Shown piece by piece: positions 7,985 through 18,278 of a DNA stretch of 26,944 bases. The stretch comes from Acrasis kona (lineage: Eukaryota; Heterolobosea; Eutetramitea; Acrasida; Acrasidae): positions 1-26,944 of the forward strand of contig JAOPGA020000299.1 of NCBI GenBank assembly GCA_026419775.2, in the 5' to 3' direction. Every line of letters starts with the position of its first letter. The first letter of the stretch is position 1. The notes below the pieces were generated by a model. That model was not told where the DNA came from and did not search any database. It saw only the letters and a list, made by a program, of their open reading frames with translations. Position numbers and translations under genes: made by a program.

Positions 7985-9568
7985 TCATGTACCTCGATAA
8001 TGCATTTGACAAATACCAAACCGCAGAGGAGAAAAGAACTTTGGAACAGGACACGTCTCAAACAACGCTCCCGAGGAAACATAGCCATCATTAATATACC
8101 TGAGCGCTTCTTGATACCCCTCGATAACAGTCTTGTGAATAGGCATCAAGTGAGCTTCGGTATTCATCACATATCCTTCTACTTGATCTCCTTCTTCACA
8201 ATTATTAACAAAATTATCATCATCATACAACAAGTACAAATACTTGAGCGTTTCGCTCAAAAAAAAGCTCTCCATGCGATCGTCCTTCTCCATGGTCTCC
8301 ACGTCTTTGATATTTGCAAATCCACATTCGGTTTTGCAATTGATTTCGAGTCCGGTCACAATATCTCTTCCCATCATCTTGTACATTGGATCCTGCGTGA
8401 CCCTGTACATGTAATAAATGCTTTCCACTAGCTCTGGCCTCAGAGGATAGCCCTTCTCCAACGGCTGTACGTAGGCACCTAGCAGGTTGTATCCCTCTGG
8501 AACGGCACCATATCTCCTCCATACGCCATGAAATGCCAACAATGTATCTTGTGCCTTTTGTATGTCCACTCCGTACTGTGCTTGTATGCCTGGCCAAAAG
8601 CTCTGCAGGCTGTTATATAAGGGCCACGTGGTGTGACCGGTCATCATGTCCACTTGGTAGTACCATGGAGATTTGTGAAGATTGGTCATGATGCTTTGGT
8701 AACTTTCTTGGAATTCGGATAAACTCTGTTCGTCGTGAAATAGTTGATAGCTCTTGAATAAATACTCATAGTAGGAATCGACGGAGGCACCGATGCCTGC
8801 ATCTCTGTGAGTCCAAGCGCCCGTTCGAATGTTGATGTGATTTCCTACGAGTCCAAGCGATTTTGAGCGCCTTTCGAACAGTGCTTGCGATGCGATTTTT
8901 GCTGATCGGAGATATTTGGGATCTCCTGTGAGGGAACTGAGCACTCCGAATTCAATTAGAAATGTACCCGCTCCTGCTGTGCTCGTGATGATTGATTCGT
9001 CGATGGGGACTCCGTACTTTAAGTTCACCATTCCGAAAGGAATTCCAGTTTCCGTATCGAATGCTAAAAGTAGACGATCTCCGAGATCTGCTGCCAGAGA
9101 TAATAATTCGTCTTGGTACTTGTCTAGGCCACGAAGATCAAAGTTGTCGACATCGTCGCTTTTCAAAAGATTATACTTTAGAAGCATGTGTGTGCTCAGG
9201 AGACCACCTAGGATTCGAATGTTCGTTTCGAATACACTAACGGTCAGGTTGTAGTCAAAATTGATATTGTCAATAACGTATCGAACACCGTTGATGAATT
9301 CTTGTGTTTCACCAACAACATATAGCGAATCTAGGGCATCAACCAGTGTGAGCGAATAGTTGCCCCATGTTTTCATTCCAGTGCAGCTTAGTGGTTTGAG
9401 TTCGTCTTGTGGAAATGCATTATTCATGTATGAGTTATAAGCGTGCATAAACATGTCTTTGACTCTATCTCTCCATATCGCAGTCTCATTTTTACTCATG
9501 CAAATAACATTTTTCTCAAGTAGAGTAAATAAAACAAAGATCAGGATAATGAATGGCAACCTCCTCAT
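7985..9568 (-). CDS. EDEM-like GH47 alpha-mannosidase (ER-associated degradation)
   Basis: Intronless, 527 residues. A cleavable-looking signal peptide occupies residues 1-23 (basic start, then IILIFVLFTLL). A complete glycoside hydrolase family 47 domain follows: AFPQDELKPLSC near 51, FETNIRILGGLLSTH at 113 (acidic Glu114), DAGIGASVDSYYEYL at 256-270 (catalytic-type acids 264 and 268), PLRPELVES at 376 and the calcium-site-type NTEAH at 469. The wording of these blocks is closer to EDEM proteins, especially EDEM2, than to Golgi class I mannosidases. EDEMs trim mannose from misfolded glycoproteins in the ER lumen and mark them for degradation. N-glycosylation sequons (for example NYSL, NLTV) suit a lumenal protein. 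No C-terminal KDEL-type signal or membrane segment is seen. The start is the first ATG before the signal peptide. Confidence 0.92.
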   Translation of the reverse strand: MRRLPFIILIFVLFTLLEKNVICMSKNETAIWRDRVKDMFMHAYNSYMNNAFPQDELKPLSCTGMKTWGNYSLTLVDALDSLYVVGETQEFINGVRYVIDNINFDYNLTVSVFETNIRILGGLLSTHMLLKYNLLKSDDVDNFDLRGLDKYQDELLSLAADLGDRLLLAFDTETGIPFGMVNLKYGVPIDESIITSTAGAGTFLIEFGVLSSLTGDPKYLRSAKIASQALFERRSKSLGLVGNHINIRTGAWTHRDAGIGASVDSYYEYLFKSYQLFHDEQSLSEFQESYQSIMTNLHKSPWYYQVDMMTGHTTWPLYNSLQSFWPGIQAQYGVDIQKAQDTLLAFHGVWRRYGAVPEGYNLLGAYVQPLEKGYPLRPELVESIYYMYRVTQDPMYKMMGRDIVTGLEINCKTECGFANIKDVETMEKDDRMESFFLSETLKYLYLLYDDDNFVNNCEEGDQVEGYVMNTEAHLMPIHKTVIEGYQEALRYINDGYVSSGALFETCPVPKFFSPLRFGICQMHYRGT

Positions 9569-10044
9569 GTCCAGGTTGCTTTCATATTAGGCTTACAATA
9601 AATTGTGTCCCTTACCTATTACTCATGAATATAAAGAGCCCAATTATCAACATCTGTCAGTACGATGCATATACAACAATGCAACACCATCGATACCGAC
9701 TTCAAAACTGTCGCCACAGATGAACATGCAGACATTAAAATAATTTTGACGTCGGAATCGAAAATCTAGAGTTTATCTTTGATAGGAGAATATGTTGCCC
9801 CTTATCAGCAAATCCATATTCGCTTAATGACAGCAAAAATTAATTGAATTGGATTTTCCAATCGAGTATTGTGACCAACTTTTTGATCGCACCAACAACT
9901 AGTCGAACATAAAACAAATACGGAACATGAATTAATTAGAATCACAAAACCATTTAGCTTCAATGAATTATAAATTCAGTCACTCAATTACTTGTTTCAA
10001 ACTTTAAGATTAAATATTATTTTTGAAGAAATCAATCAATTACC
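9569..10044. other. A/T-rich intergenic region
   Basis: A 476-bp A/T-rich stretch upstream of the EDEM-like gene. The longest starts are trivial; a 34-codon frame at 9665-9769 (+) ends in TAG and then stays open for 25 more codons, but it has no recognisable features. It probably contains the EDEM-like promoter. I see no RNA gene or repeat. Confidence 0.45.
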
Positions 10045-10287
10045 ATGACTGCACCAACTCCGAAACCAACTACTTCGGAGCCAATCACACCAACAAACCA
10101 AAACCATAAAGACAAGCAACAACTCACTCAGGAACCAATCGATCGAACAAACATCGTCCGTCGAAAAAGGCTTTAAACGATATTGAACGATATTAAACGA
10201 GGATGGCCGATCATCTCGCTGAATGTACAAGTATTCAAGAAGATTGTTATGCACGTGGACGGACCAGGATGGTTACTTTACAAGTGA
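10045..10287 (+). CDS. Doubtful small gene, split by a stop or a 42-nt intron
   Basis: From ATG 10045 a Thr/Pro/Gln-rich frame runs 43 codons to TAA (10174). The same frame continues after the TAA with a credible-looking segment (GWPIISLNVQVFKKIVMHV) to TGA at 10285-10287. A 42-nt interval 10160-10201 begins GT and ends AG, would remove the TAA and preserves frame, giving 66 residues; its donor GTCGAA is poor compared with others here. Alternatives are stop read-through, a pseudogene, or no gene at all. I do not recognise the product. An open frame on the opposite strand (10254-10036) is Trp/Cys-rich and less protein-like. Confidence 0.3.
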
Positions 10288-10344
10288 TAAAGGAGAACTA
10301 CACTAGTAATGGTTACATGAGACAATTTTAGTGCAAGATTTTCT

Positions 10345-10602
10345 TTATTTGCCCTTCTTCCTTTTGTCTGAATCTCCACCCTTCATGTTCTTCCTTTCAT
10401 TGTCTTGCTTCTTGGGTATAGGTGCGACCGGTGCTGGTTCATCGTCCCCTGAATCATCACCTTTCTTACCTCTTCTTGTCCTGTTTCTTATCTTTATCCT
10501 CGTCTGACGAATTATCATCAGGTTCTCTCTTTATTTGGCCTTTATAAATATTTGTGTAACACCTTGGAGATCCGTATTAACTGGTCCCAAGGGAAGCGGC
10601 AT
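10345..10602 (-). CDS. Small Lys/Asp-rich gene of uncertain structure
   Basis: A minus-strand ATG at 10602 opens MPLPLGPVNTD, and the region ends at TAA (10345-10347) after a low-complexity charged tail (KKGDDSGDDEPAPVAP then Lys-rich to the end). Between them, another frame carries the similar segment REPDDNSSDEDKDKKQDKK, which is one nucleotide out of phase with both ends. A single splice, 10562-10527 (36 nt, GT-AG), would leave one open frame of 73 codons but replaces the charged middle by an atypical Arg/Ile segment. One-base sequence errors near 10485-10500 and 10530-10545 are a simpler explanation. Composition suggests a small charged, possibly nucleic-acid-binding protein; I do not recognise it. 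Confidence 0.4.
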
Positions 10603-10676
10603 CTTCTGCTAAAAGTCTAAAGTTCGATAGTATTGTATAATAATGTATTTATAGAATGTGTTACAAACAAGCAAGT

Positions 10677-12470
10677 TTAATGGTCTGATGCCTGCTGCCT
10701 CAAGTCACTAACCGCTTTCAACCCATCAAATATTCTAAAGATTGCATCCTTGTCATGGTAGTCATTGTGCACAATCACACACAAAACCCAAGATTTTACC
10801 AATTCATCCAATAGTTTTCTCGAAGCACTGGTCGACCTATACGATTTAGACCAATCATTTCCAAGTTGATAAGCTTCATCTCTCCAAGCCAAAAATGAGT
10901 TGGCCTCTACAATCGTGGGCTGCACAATTTCTCTACATGGGAAGACTCCCCACGTGACAGCAGTTGCACCTTCTTTAGGCATGTTCGTCCTTAATTCCCC
11001 ACTCTTTCCCACTGCATAATAACCGACCAACGGATCACGCTCAGCATTGGACAACAAAGAATCCAAAAGATCTGGATGAACAAACATTTCAAGATAAGCT
11101 TTTTGATACACATAACCATTTGGAGGACCCCAACCAAAATCAGGATGGGACGATTTAACACTAGCAACAGCAGGTTGTGAATTTATTGTTAAATAACCCA
11201 TTTCGTTGACTCTAATGAGTTGGTCTCTAATGTAACCTCCCTCGCTAGACATTGGCGTCTCGCTCCAAGGTAGACATTGTAACTCTCCCTTGAGGTACTT
11301 GACGAAAATGTTACTAACATCGGTGTACGATGATGGATGTCCCCATAATTCATAAACTTGTTCGTGCTTTACTCTCAAACCTAATCCATATCCATGATGA
11401 TCTCCGAATGCAGGCGACTTTGAATCACCCCATCTGCCGTTGGGGAACTCATCCCATTCTTGCGTACGAGCAATGTAAGATTTTTGACGATTTTTCCAAA
11501 AGATGGGTCTTACGTCCTCCTTGCTTCTTTTTAGTGTTAAAGAACGTTGCCAAGGCAATGGAGGTTTGTTTGTACATGTGTCGCCTTGTTGCAGCAAGCC
11601 CAATCCTTCTAAAATCATTTTTGTGGCCTTTTCTAGATTCATGGTGTAAAAATGCAAGTGTACTGTTCCAGTTTCAATAAGCCTTTGACACATTTGGACC
11701 ATTAGTTTCGTTCCGCGCTCTCTGACTTGAGCATCGTCGTCTTTTACAGGTTCAAGCTCGTCCAAAAAGTGTTTTGGAATGGTGGCATTCATCCACTTTG
11801 CTCTTCGTAGAAAAGCATCCCAACTTTGAATAGGCATGATACCTGGAATAATAGGACAAGAAATTCCAGCTGCTCGGCATTTTTGTACCCAGTCTATGTA
11901 ATTGTCAACGTCATAGAACATTTGCGTAATGATGAAGTTGGCACCTGCGTCTACTTTATCTTTTAAATGTTGAATGCTTTCTGAAGCCGTCGAACATTCT
12001 GGATGACCTTCTGGATACCCTGCAACACAAATGTCAAAGTAGTCCCCGTACTTCTTCCTAATGTACCTAACCAAATCCACGGCATATTTGAAGCCACCAT
12101 CCGTAGCCTCCCATTTCTCCTTGTCCCGTGGGGGATCGCCACGTAAAGCAAGAATGTTTTGGCATCCCGCATTGTATGATTCTTGAAGGGCTGCTTCAAA
12201 TTTACCCTGCTCCATGCCAGTGCAAATTAGATGCATCATCGTATCTAAACCAAAGTCAGCCTGTGCCGTGGCCACCATCTCGGTGGTAAGATTAGAATGG
12301 CTACCACCAGCACCCCAAGTAATGTCGATGAACGCTGGTCCATACGCGGCCATACGTTCTATACGATCGTAGAGATTCTGCATACCTTGAGTCGTTTTAG
12401 CAGGAGAGAATTCAAGAGAGAATCCCACATGTTCGGTATTAAGGTGAACGAACTTCTCTGAGATACGCAT
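10677..12470 (-). CDS. MTHFR: Methylenetetrahydrofolate reductase
   Basis: Intronless, 597 residues, covering both domains of eukaryotic MTHFR. The N-terminal TIM-barrel reduces 5,10-methylene-THF to 5-methyl-THF using FAD and NAD(P)H: GFSLEFSPAKT (catalytic Glu), DITWGAGGSHS, ALRGDPPRD and GANFIITQMFYD are all present. The linker and C-terminal regulatory (S-adenosylmethionine-binding) domain follow, with RPIFWKNRQKSYI, TQEWDEFPNGRWG, GWGPPNGYVYQKAYLE and AVTWGVFPCREIVQPTIV. The human Ser/Thr-rich N-terminal extension is missing, so phospho-regulation of that kind is unlikely, while inhibition by S-adenosylmethionine is plausible. It supplies methyl groups for methionine synthesis in the cytosol. 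The start is the first ATG, directly before the barrel. It lies 150 bp downstream of INTS3 on the same strand. Confidence 0.97.
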   Translation of the reverse strand: MRISEKFVHLNTEHVGFSLEFSPAKTTQGMQNLYDRIERMAAYGPAFIDITWGAGGSHSNLTTEMVATAQADFGLDTMMHLICTGMEQGKFEAALQESYNAGCQNILALRGDPPRDKEKWEATDGGFKYAVDLVRYIRKKYGDYFDICVAGYPEGHPECSTASESIQHLKDKVDAGANFIITQMFYDVDNYIDWVQKCRAAGISCPIIPGIMPIQSWDAFLRRAKWMNATIPKHFLDELEPVKDDDAQVRERGTKLMVQMCQRLIETGTVHLHFYTMNLEKATKMILEGLGLLQQGDTCTNKPPLPWQRSLTLKRSKEDVRPIFWKNRQKSYIARTQEWDEFPNGRWGDSKSPAFGDHHGYGLGLRVKHEQVYELWGHPSSYTDVSNIFVKYLKGELQCLPWSETPMSSEGGYIRDQLIRVNEMGYLTINSQPAVASVKSSHPDFGWGPPNGYVYQKAYLEMFVHPDLLDSLLSNAERDPLVGYYAVGKSGELRTNMPKEGATAVTWGVFPCREIVQPTIVEANSFLAWRDEAYQLGNDWSKSYRSTSASRKLLDELVKSWVLCVIVHNDYHDKDAIFRIFDGLKAVSDLRQQASDH

Positions 12471-12619
12471 ATCTTTTGGCGGTTGTGTGTGGAAAAATAA
12501 TTATCCAGGAAGGAAATATCCAACCAACTTCAACTTGAATAAATTGAATCTCACATACAATAGACATCAAACGTCCAAGACAAATGGATAGGTCAAAATG
12601 AAAAAATTAATTTAATACA

Positions 12620-12809
12620 TCAAAATATAAGCGCTTTTCTTTTTCTTGTACTTTGGCGAGGCTTAACCACCTCTTCCTCTTTTTCTTCATCCTCCTCCTC
12701 TTCTTCTTCTTCATCCTCAACTTCACCTTCGTCTTCTTGATCCGATGTCGAACCCTTAGCAACCGTCTTCTTCTTTTTCGATGGTTTCTCCTTGACTTCC
12801 TTATCGTCC

Positions 12810-12844
<35 letters not shown>

Positions 12845-15800
12845 ATCATCGTCCTCATTATTTCTCTTTCGTTTGCTCTGGCGTTGCTGTTTAGTAGTAG
12901 GGGCGGTGGTAGTAGCAGTAGTAGATGACTCCACATCATCCTCCACCACTCTCCTTCTCACGCGTTTACTTCTTCTCTCTTTGGGAGCAGGAGGCGACGA
13001 TTCCTCTTCAATTTTATGATCATCGTCATTCTCTTCGTTCGAATCTTGTTGATAATCAGCGTCCTCTCCAGGTGCATTCACGACGGCATGTTCTTCATCA
13101 TCTTCTTCGTCGTCATCGGATACCACATGATCATCGTCGTCATCGTCATCTTCCTCTGCTTCATTCTCTGGTTGTTCGTCGTCATTTGCTATAAAATCAT
13201 CCTCTTCGTCTATATCTTCGTCAGGTCCCCACACCTTCTTCTTTACTCTATTTCTCTTACTGGTTCTCATCACTGGCGCCGGTGTATTCTTCTTGTTGTT
13301 CTTTTTTTCGGCTACATTCGCAGCCTCTGCAGCGCCCTTTGTGGCAGCGACGGGTGCAGCCACCACCAGAGCAGCTTGAATGGGTTTCTTGACCGTGAGC
13401 GCGTGATTGGATTTGTTGGCGGTGGATGCGTTGGAGATGGTCGCGCTGGTACCACCGCTGGTGCTGCTGTTGTTATTGGAGGTGGATGTGGATTGATTGG
13501 GAGGTGGAGGCGGCGGTAACATGCTCGCGAGTAGCATTTGTACGGTAATTCCCCAATTCTTCCACTTGTCTTTATTTTGCTGTAATTGCTTCATGAATCG
13601 ATCGTTGTTGAACAAACCTCTCATTCGTTGATTCTTGGTGAGCGCAACGTGATGTCTCATTTGACAAATTTCCAACAAACGAACTTGCGATAACGTGGTG
13701 AGAATGAGGGTGGGATCTTCGTCGTTGGATTTGATTAACGTGATGAAGAATTGTTCTGCTTGTTGGTTGAATTGCATGTACTGATGTAACAAATTAGATG
13801 CAAAGTGACCAAATGTGAGATGAGGCAGCGTGACCAGACACTTTACGCAATCATAATTTAGCAAGTGTTGAGCGTTGGATGGTGGCAGGTTGAATCGTAC
13901 TTCTTGTTGTTGAATCAGCGTGGTCAACCTCAAAACGAGCGCGTGAATTTTAAATGTGGGACAAGAAGACATGTTTTCCCTGTACAATGGATTGGCAAAC
14001 AATGTGATCAAAAAGTGATTCAAATCAATGTGAAATCTACTCGTGGTCTGATAACGAATTCTCTCCTTCGAATCAACATTGTAATTCGATTCCGAATGTT
14101 GATCGGATGATGACGACGATGACGATTCGATTCCCATCTCTTCATTTTGTTTTTGTTTTGTTTTTTGTAACAAGACGCTCGTGAAGTGATCCGATTGTTG
14201 ACTATACAATTCAGCCATCAACATGTCCCACAACTTTTCAATCTCATAAAAATCTTTCCAATTGGACCAAGCCTTCTCCAACAAATCCATCACTTCCTTG
14301 ACTGGATCTCCATTATCGTTTGCTTTGGCCACCAACAACGAAATCTTGATGATTCCATTTTCCATCAACATGATCACATCGTTCACATTTGACAATTGAC
14401 CACTCACGATCAATCTCAACAGTGCCAATTTGATTCTCTTCACATATTGCGAGAAATCTCTACACAGCGAAGGCAACAAGACGAAAAACAAATCTACATT
14501 TTCTTGATGCATCAATTTCAAATCACTAAGGAACACTCCAGGTGGGAACTGATGCGTTTGTGCCCTTCGTAGGTGCACAATGTATTCGTAAAGAGTGAAT
14601 GATGATTTGATGGGTTCGCTGCTCGATAATTGAATCATGCTGCTCGCCAATGGCAACGCAGTGTTCATTAACGATAAGGATCCACACGATTTCTTTACGC
14701 AGTAACTTAATACTCGATATCCAATACTTGGTTCCGTAATCAACATTTGTTTCAACAAGATGGCATATCGATCCTTGATTTTACTTGGTCTTCTCGTAGG
14801 TTGTTTTAATTGCTTTGTGTTGTTTTTATCTTCTGTTTTAATTGGTGCTGCAGTTGTTGGATTTGTTGTTGTTGTTGTTGTTGGTGTGGCGGTGGCGGTG
14901 GTGGTTGTTAATGTGGGCAATAATACCTTGTTGATGTGATCAAAGATGGCGTAACATATCGACGATTCGTTTTGGTACAAATCTCTGGTGATGGTTTCTG
15001 TGGGCTGTAATGTGAATTCGCAACTTAAAAATCTCGAAATGATCACTCCTAGATTTTGAATCACCGAATCTGCACACGATGATTTTTCGAACGATTCTAA
15101 TAATTTGATGAATGAATCATGAATGGGTTGATTTGATTTTTGTGAATCGAATTCAGTAACGTAAGTGCTCATCAAATTGGAAATGGTTTCCAAAATGATA
15201 TCGAATTCTCCTGGTTGTTCATTGGTATTGGTGCCCTTGAATTCAGCGAGAATTGATTTGATTCTTGCGGCACTCAATTGAGTATTTTCCGAGGAATCAA
15301 TTTCCATCTTTGAATGTGAATCGTCAATTGGTTGCAATTGTTCAGCATGATGCTCATCTTCAGAATTAATTTTTGATGTGATTCCAGGAATGGCACTTTG
15401 TGTAATTGGTTTCTTGACCAGCCCTGGGACAGGTTTGATTTTGTTAGCGGGTGGCGTTGGAACGGGCGGCATTACTAATGTCGGACTGTTGGGTACCGTA
15501 GCGAATGGTGCTGGCGAAGGTGGATTTGTTGGTGATGTGGGAGGTGATGTGAATGGATGTGGATGTGAATGGGGCGAAAATGGATTAAATGTTTGCGCTT
15601 GATGTTGTGACTGGGGCGATGTGGGAGGTGGTGGTGTGAGGTTAGGTTGTTGTGCTTGTGCTGCTGTGAGCGAAAAAATCTTTTTTGCTTTTTCTCTCAT
15701 TGCTGGTTCTAATTGTTGACAATCGATCAATCTCTCAACACCTGTCAGACCTGCCTTGACGACGATCCGAACGGCTTCGGTGGCGCTCTTTTGTAGAATG

Positions 15801-17418
15801 TCAGGCGAAAGTAACGGCGCATGATCGATAAAGTGAAACATGGCTCCCATCAGATGCGAAGTAATATCAACGTACTTGGGAATCGAATGTACCATTAGTA
15901 ACATTGCTGGTTCTGATCAAAATTAGCATCAATGAAAAGAGATCGATTTACCTAAGCACATTACATTTTCGCTCTTGTTACAGAACAACCAATCCCAAAC
16001 AACGGCAGTGTTGGCCATCACAAACAGTACAGGATTCTTAATGCTCTTGAGGAGCCAACCAACAACGGCCCACCTCGAAACGAAATTCTGGCTAGAAATG
16101 TGAGGTGGTGGATGGAACACTGCACAAATGTAACGTATCAAATCAAGAACCAATATTTCATTCTCTGGTTGCATCATGAATTTCTGTGCGAACCATGCTT
16201 GGTATCGTCGTTGATTTCCCATCTTGACCTGTGTCATCATGAAACTCAATTGTCTTTCCATCTCGGTAGTGACGCGGTTTTGTAGGAAGCGACCACGCGT
16301 TGGTTCTAAAAGTACACTATGAAGACCTGCTTTGAAGGGCTCAATATTTTCGTAACTATAATGTTGGTGGTTTGACACGATGTGAGTGCTTACCTAGAGA
16401 CGTTTAAGAATAAATCGTTCCACACCTGGGTGAACTCTGGTATCTTGTATCTGGCTACGAGTTGATGAACCACTCTGACCATGTCTCTTCCAATGGTCAA
16501 GACATCAACGAATTGTGTTTGTATCACTTCAATGACGAAGCTGATCTCATCCTTTAGTAACTTTCTAATCTATTTAACATTTAGCGATTGTTGTTGAATT
16601 CATGTCCCTACTATTTCTTTGTTAATGTTCCACTGCAAATGATTTGTTACTGCCGCTGAGTGATCTTCAATCAATCTCAAATATGTATAAACAGCTGTAC
16701 AAAGAACCTTTTTATGCGCAAAAGTCCAACTCTGATGTACATTAGTTGAATGTGTAAGAATGCATTTTAGTACCTTGTTTGCAAGCAACATGCCAAGACA
16801 ACTCTCGGCTAGCCTAAGATTTTTGTCCTCAAAATTACCGCTCACTATTTGTCTTAATAAAATTGTAAATGTTGACTCCATGTCGTTTGCGTTTAGCTTC
16901 ACAAGTTCGTTGATGAACCACAACAGCTAGACTAAAGTTAAAATGGAACGTCAAAATGTTCTTCTTACTCTTTCAGTTGTCTTTTCTTGTAATTTATGAT
17001 ACTTCTCATGTAGCAATCTCTGAAGTTGCCCAATAGCAAATTGCAGATTATCTCTCGTACTAAAGTTTAACAATTTGAAGTACTGATAATTATTTGAAGT
17101 TTCATCAACAATTGTACTTACTTGTTGCTGTTCGTTTGTTGTGATGATGAGAAACATTAATCCCAAGGCGATCTCATTATGACGTGTTCTATTCGATGCC
17201 ATTTCGCTTAGTTTGTTATTTATTTCGTTTTCAGTTAGCGCGAGTGTATCTTCTAAAAGGTGACAACAAGCATTCCAACTTTTTTCTAATTCATCAAGTG
17301 CGTCAAGAGCCACCAACTTGAAAAGTTTCGAATTATACGTAGGTGATGCAGGTACTTGTGTCGGAGAGACAGGTGAGGGTCGGAAAGGATTATTTGCTGG
17401 GGGTTGTGGCCAAGACAT
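12620..17418 (-). CDS. INTS3: Integrator complex subunit 3 with long charged C-terminal tail
   Basis: Five exons (17418-16969, 16926-16612, 16569-16394, 16355-15952, 15912-12620) with introns of 42, 42, 38 and 39 nt encode 1545 residues; human INTS3 has about 1040. Conserved stretches run through all five exons: LDALDELEKSW, LGLMFLIIT, LWFINELVKLN, LCTAVYTYLRLIEDH, VLTIGRDMVRV, KMGNQRRYQAWFAQKF, LIRYICAVFHPP and RWAVVGWLLK. INTS3 belongs to Integrator, which cleaves snRNA and other nascent Pol II transcripts, and to the SOSS single-strand DNA repair complex. Exon 5 adds Pro/Thr-rich linkers (near residues 540-620), helical repeats, then from ~1330 an extremely acidic tail broken by four R-x-S-x-R-x-R motifs (1331, 1428, 1459, 1534). 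The tail is one uninterrupted frame with the rest. Nuclear localisation is inferred. Confidence 0.92.
12625..13270 (-). repeat. GAA/GAT low-complexity coding tract
   Basis: Dense GAA/GAG/GAT codons encode Glu and Asp runs in the INTS3 tail (longest Glu run twelve residues, near 12810-12845). The complementary strand is a TTC/TCT tract that stays open as spurious Ser/Phe/Leu-rich frames. Length variation by slippage is likely. Confidence 0.8.
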
Positions 17419-17612
17419 GATTGAGGTCGTTCATAAAAAAATCATTAAGGAGAGATGATTCAGTCAAGGCGATGGTTGATCGTGATCAACCGAGATCAGA
17501 AGGACTGTGGAAAGGGCTGTTCGACGACAAGATGTACAAAGAAAATAAAGGCATAAAATAAGTTTGATTGTTAAATTTTACACAAGTAATTATTTAAAGG
17601 GCCGTTTTGAAT

Positions 17613-18158
17613 TTACTGTATTAAAGATAAAATTCGTTCACATTCAACAAGTTCATTCTCAAATTCGACTCTATTTATCCCTCTCTCTACTATTGATTGA
17701 AGGTACTGTGCACTGACGTCGCCTCTAACTGCTAAGATTAAATGTTCGGCTTTATGACAGTGATTAAATTGTGAATTTTTCTTCCTCCCGCTTGATATCT
17801 CCTTTGCTCTTTTTAAAACTTCCCTTCGTATGAACGACATTAATTCAGGTAAAAAGTTTGACTCAAACGATACATGAAGGTCGTGCAATAAATTTCCTTG
17901 GGTCTTTAGCTCCTCTCCTAAATACTTCTTAGGGTGTGCAGCGAGAGAAAGTGCACTTCCCATTGATTTTGCTTCATTGATAATAGATGTGGATATTAAT
18001 ACATATTGTTTCAGCATTGATAGAATTTTGAGTGTTTTGTTTGAGGTTTTTTGTTCGTCTGTAACCTGAAGTTTTGATTCCAATTCTAAGATGTATCTTT
18101 GAACAGGAAACTCCTTGTCGTTCAACAAATAGTCTTCAAGAGAAGATATATGCGACAT
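17613..18158 (-). CDS. Unrecognised alpha-helical protein, 181 aa
   Basis: A single exon of 181 residues starting at the ATG at 18158. I do not recognise the family. The sequence looks wholly helical and soluble, with heptad-like spacing of hydrophobic residues (for example YILELESKLQV at ~23-33 and EFENELVECERILSLIQ at the C-terminus) and no membrane segment, signal peptide or metal motif. A middle basic patch reads REVLKRAKEISSGRKK. It sits 194 bp downstream of INTS3 on the other side of that gene's start, and diverges from the acidic gene at 18279 with only 120 bp between starts, so the two may share a promoter. It could be a subunit of a helical complex or tether. The coding call rests on length, composition and tight packing. 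Confidence 0.65.
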   Translation of the reverse strand: MSHISSLEDYLLNDKEFPVQRYILELESKLQVTDEQKTSNKTLKILSMLKQYVLISTSIINEAKSMGSALSLAAHPKKYLGEELKTQGNLLHDLHVSFESNFLPELMSFIRREVLKRAKEISSGRKKNSQFNHCHKAEHLILAVRGDVSAQYLQSIVERGINRVEFENELVECERILSLIQ

Positions 18159-18278
18159 CAAATAGTAAATATAACCAAGTTTTCAATAGACTATGGCCTG
18201 TTCATCCACAGACAGAAATCAGGAAATTTTCATACATTTCCCTCCAAAATAATATATATAGTGATTGTAAACTACAAC

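Noticed and set aside
10036-10254. Minus-strand 72-codon frame
   Set aside because: Trp/Cys-rich with no motif; the plus-strand reading has better composition, though neither is secure.
12653-13519. Plus-strand Ser/Phe/Leu-rich frames opposite the INTS3 tail
   Set aside because: They are the complement of GAA/GAT codon runs, hence low-complexity artefacts.
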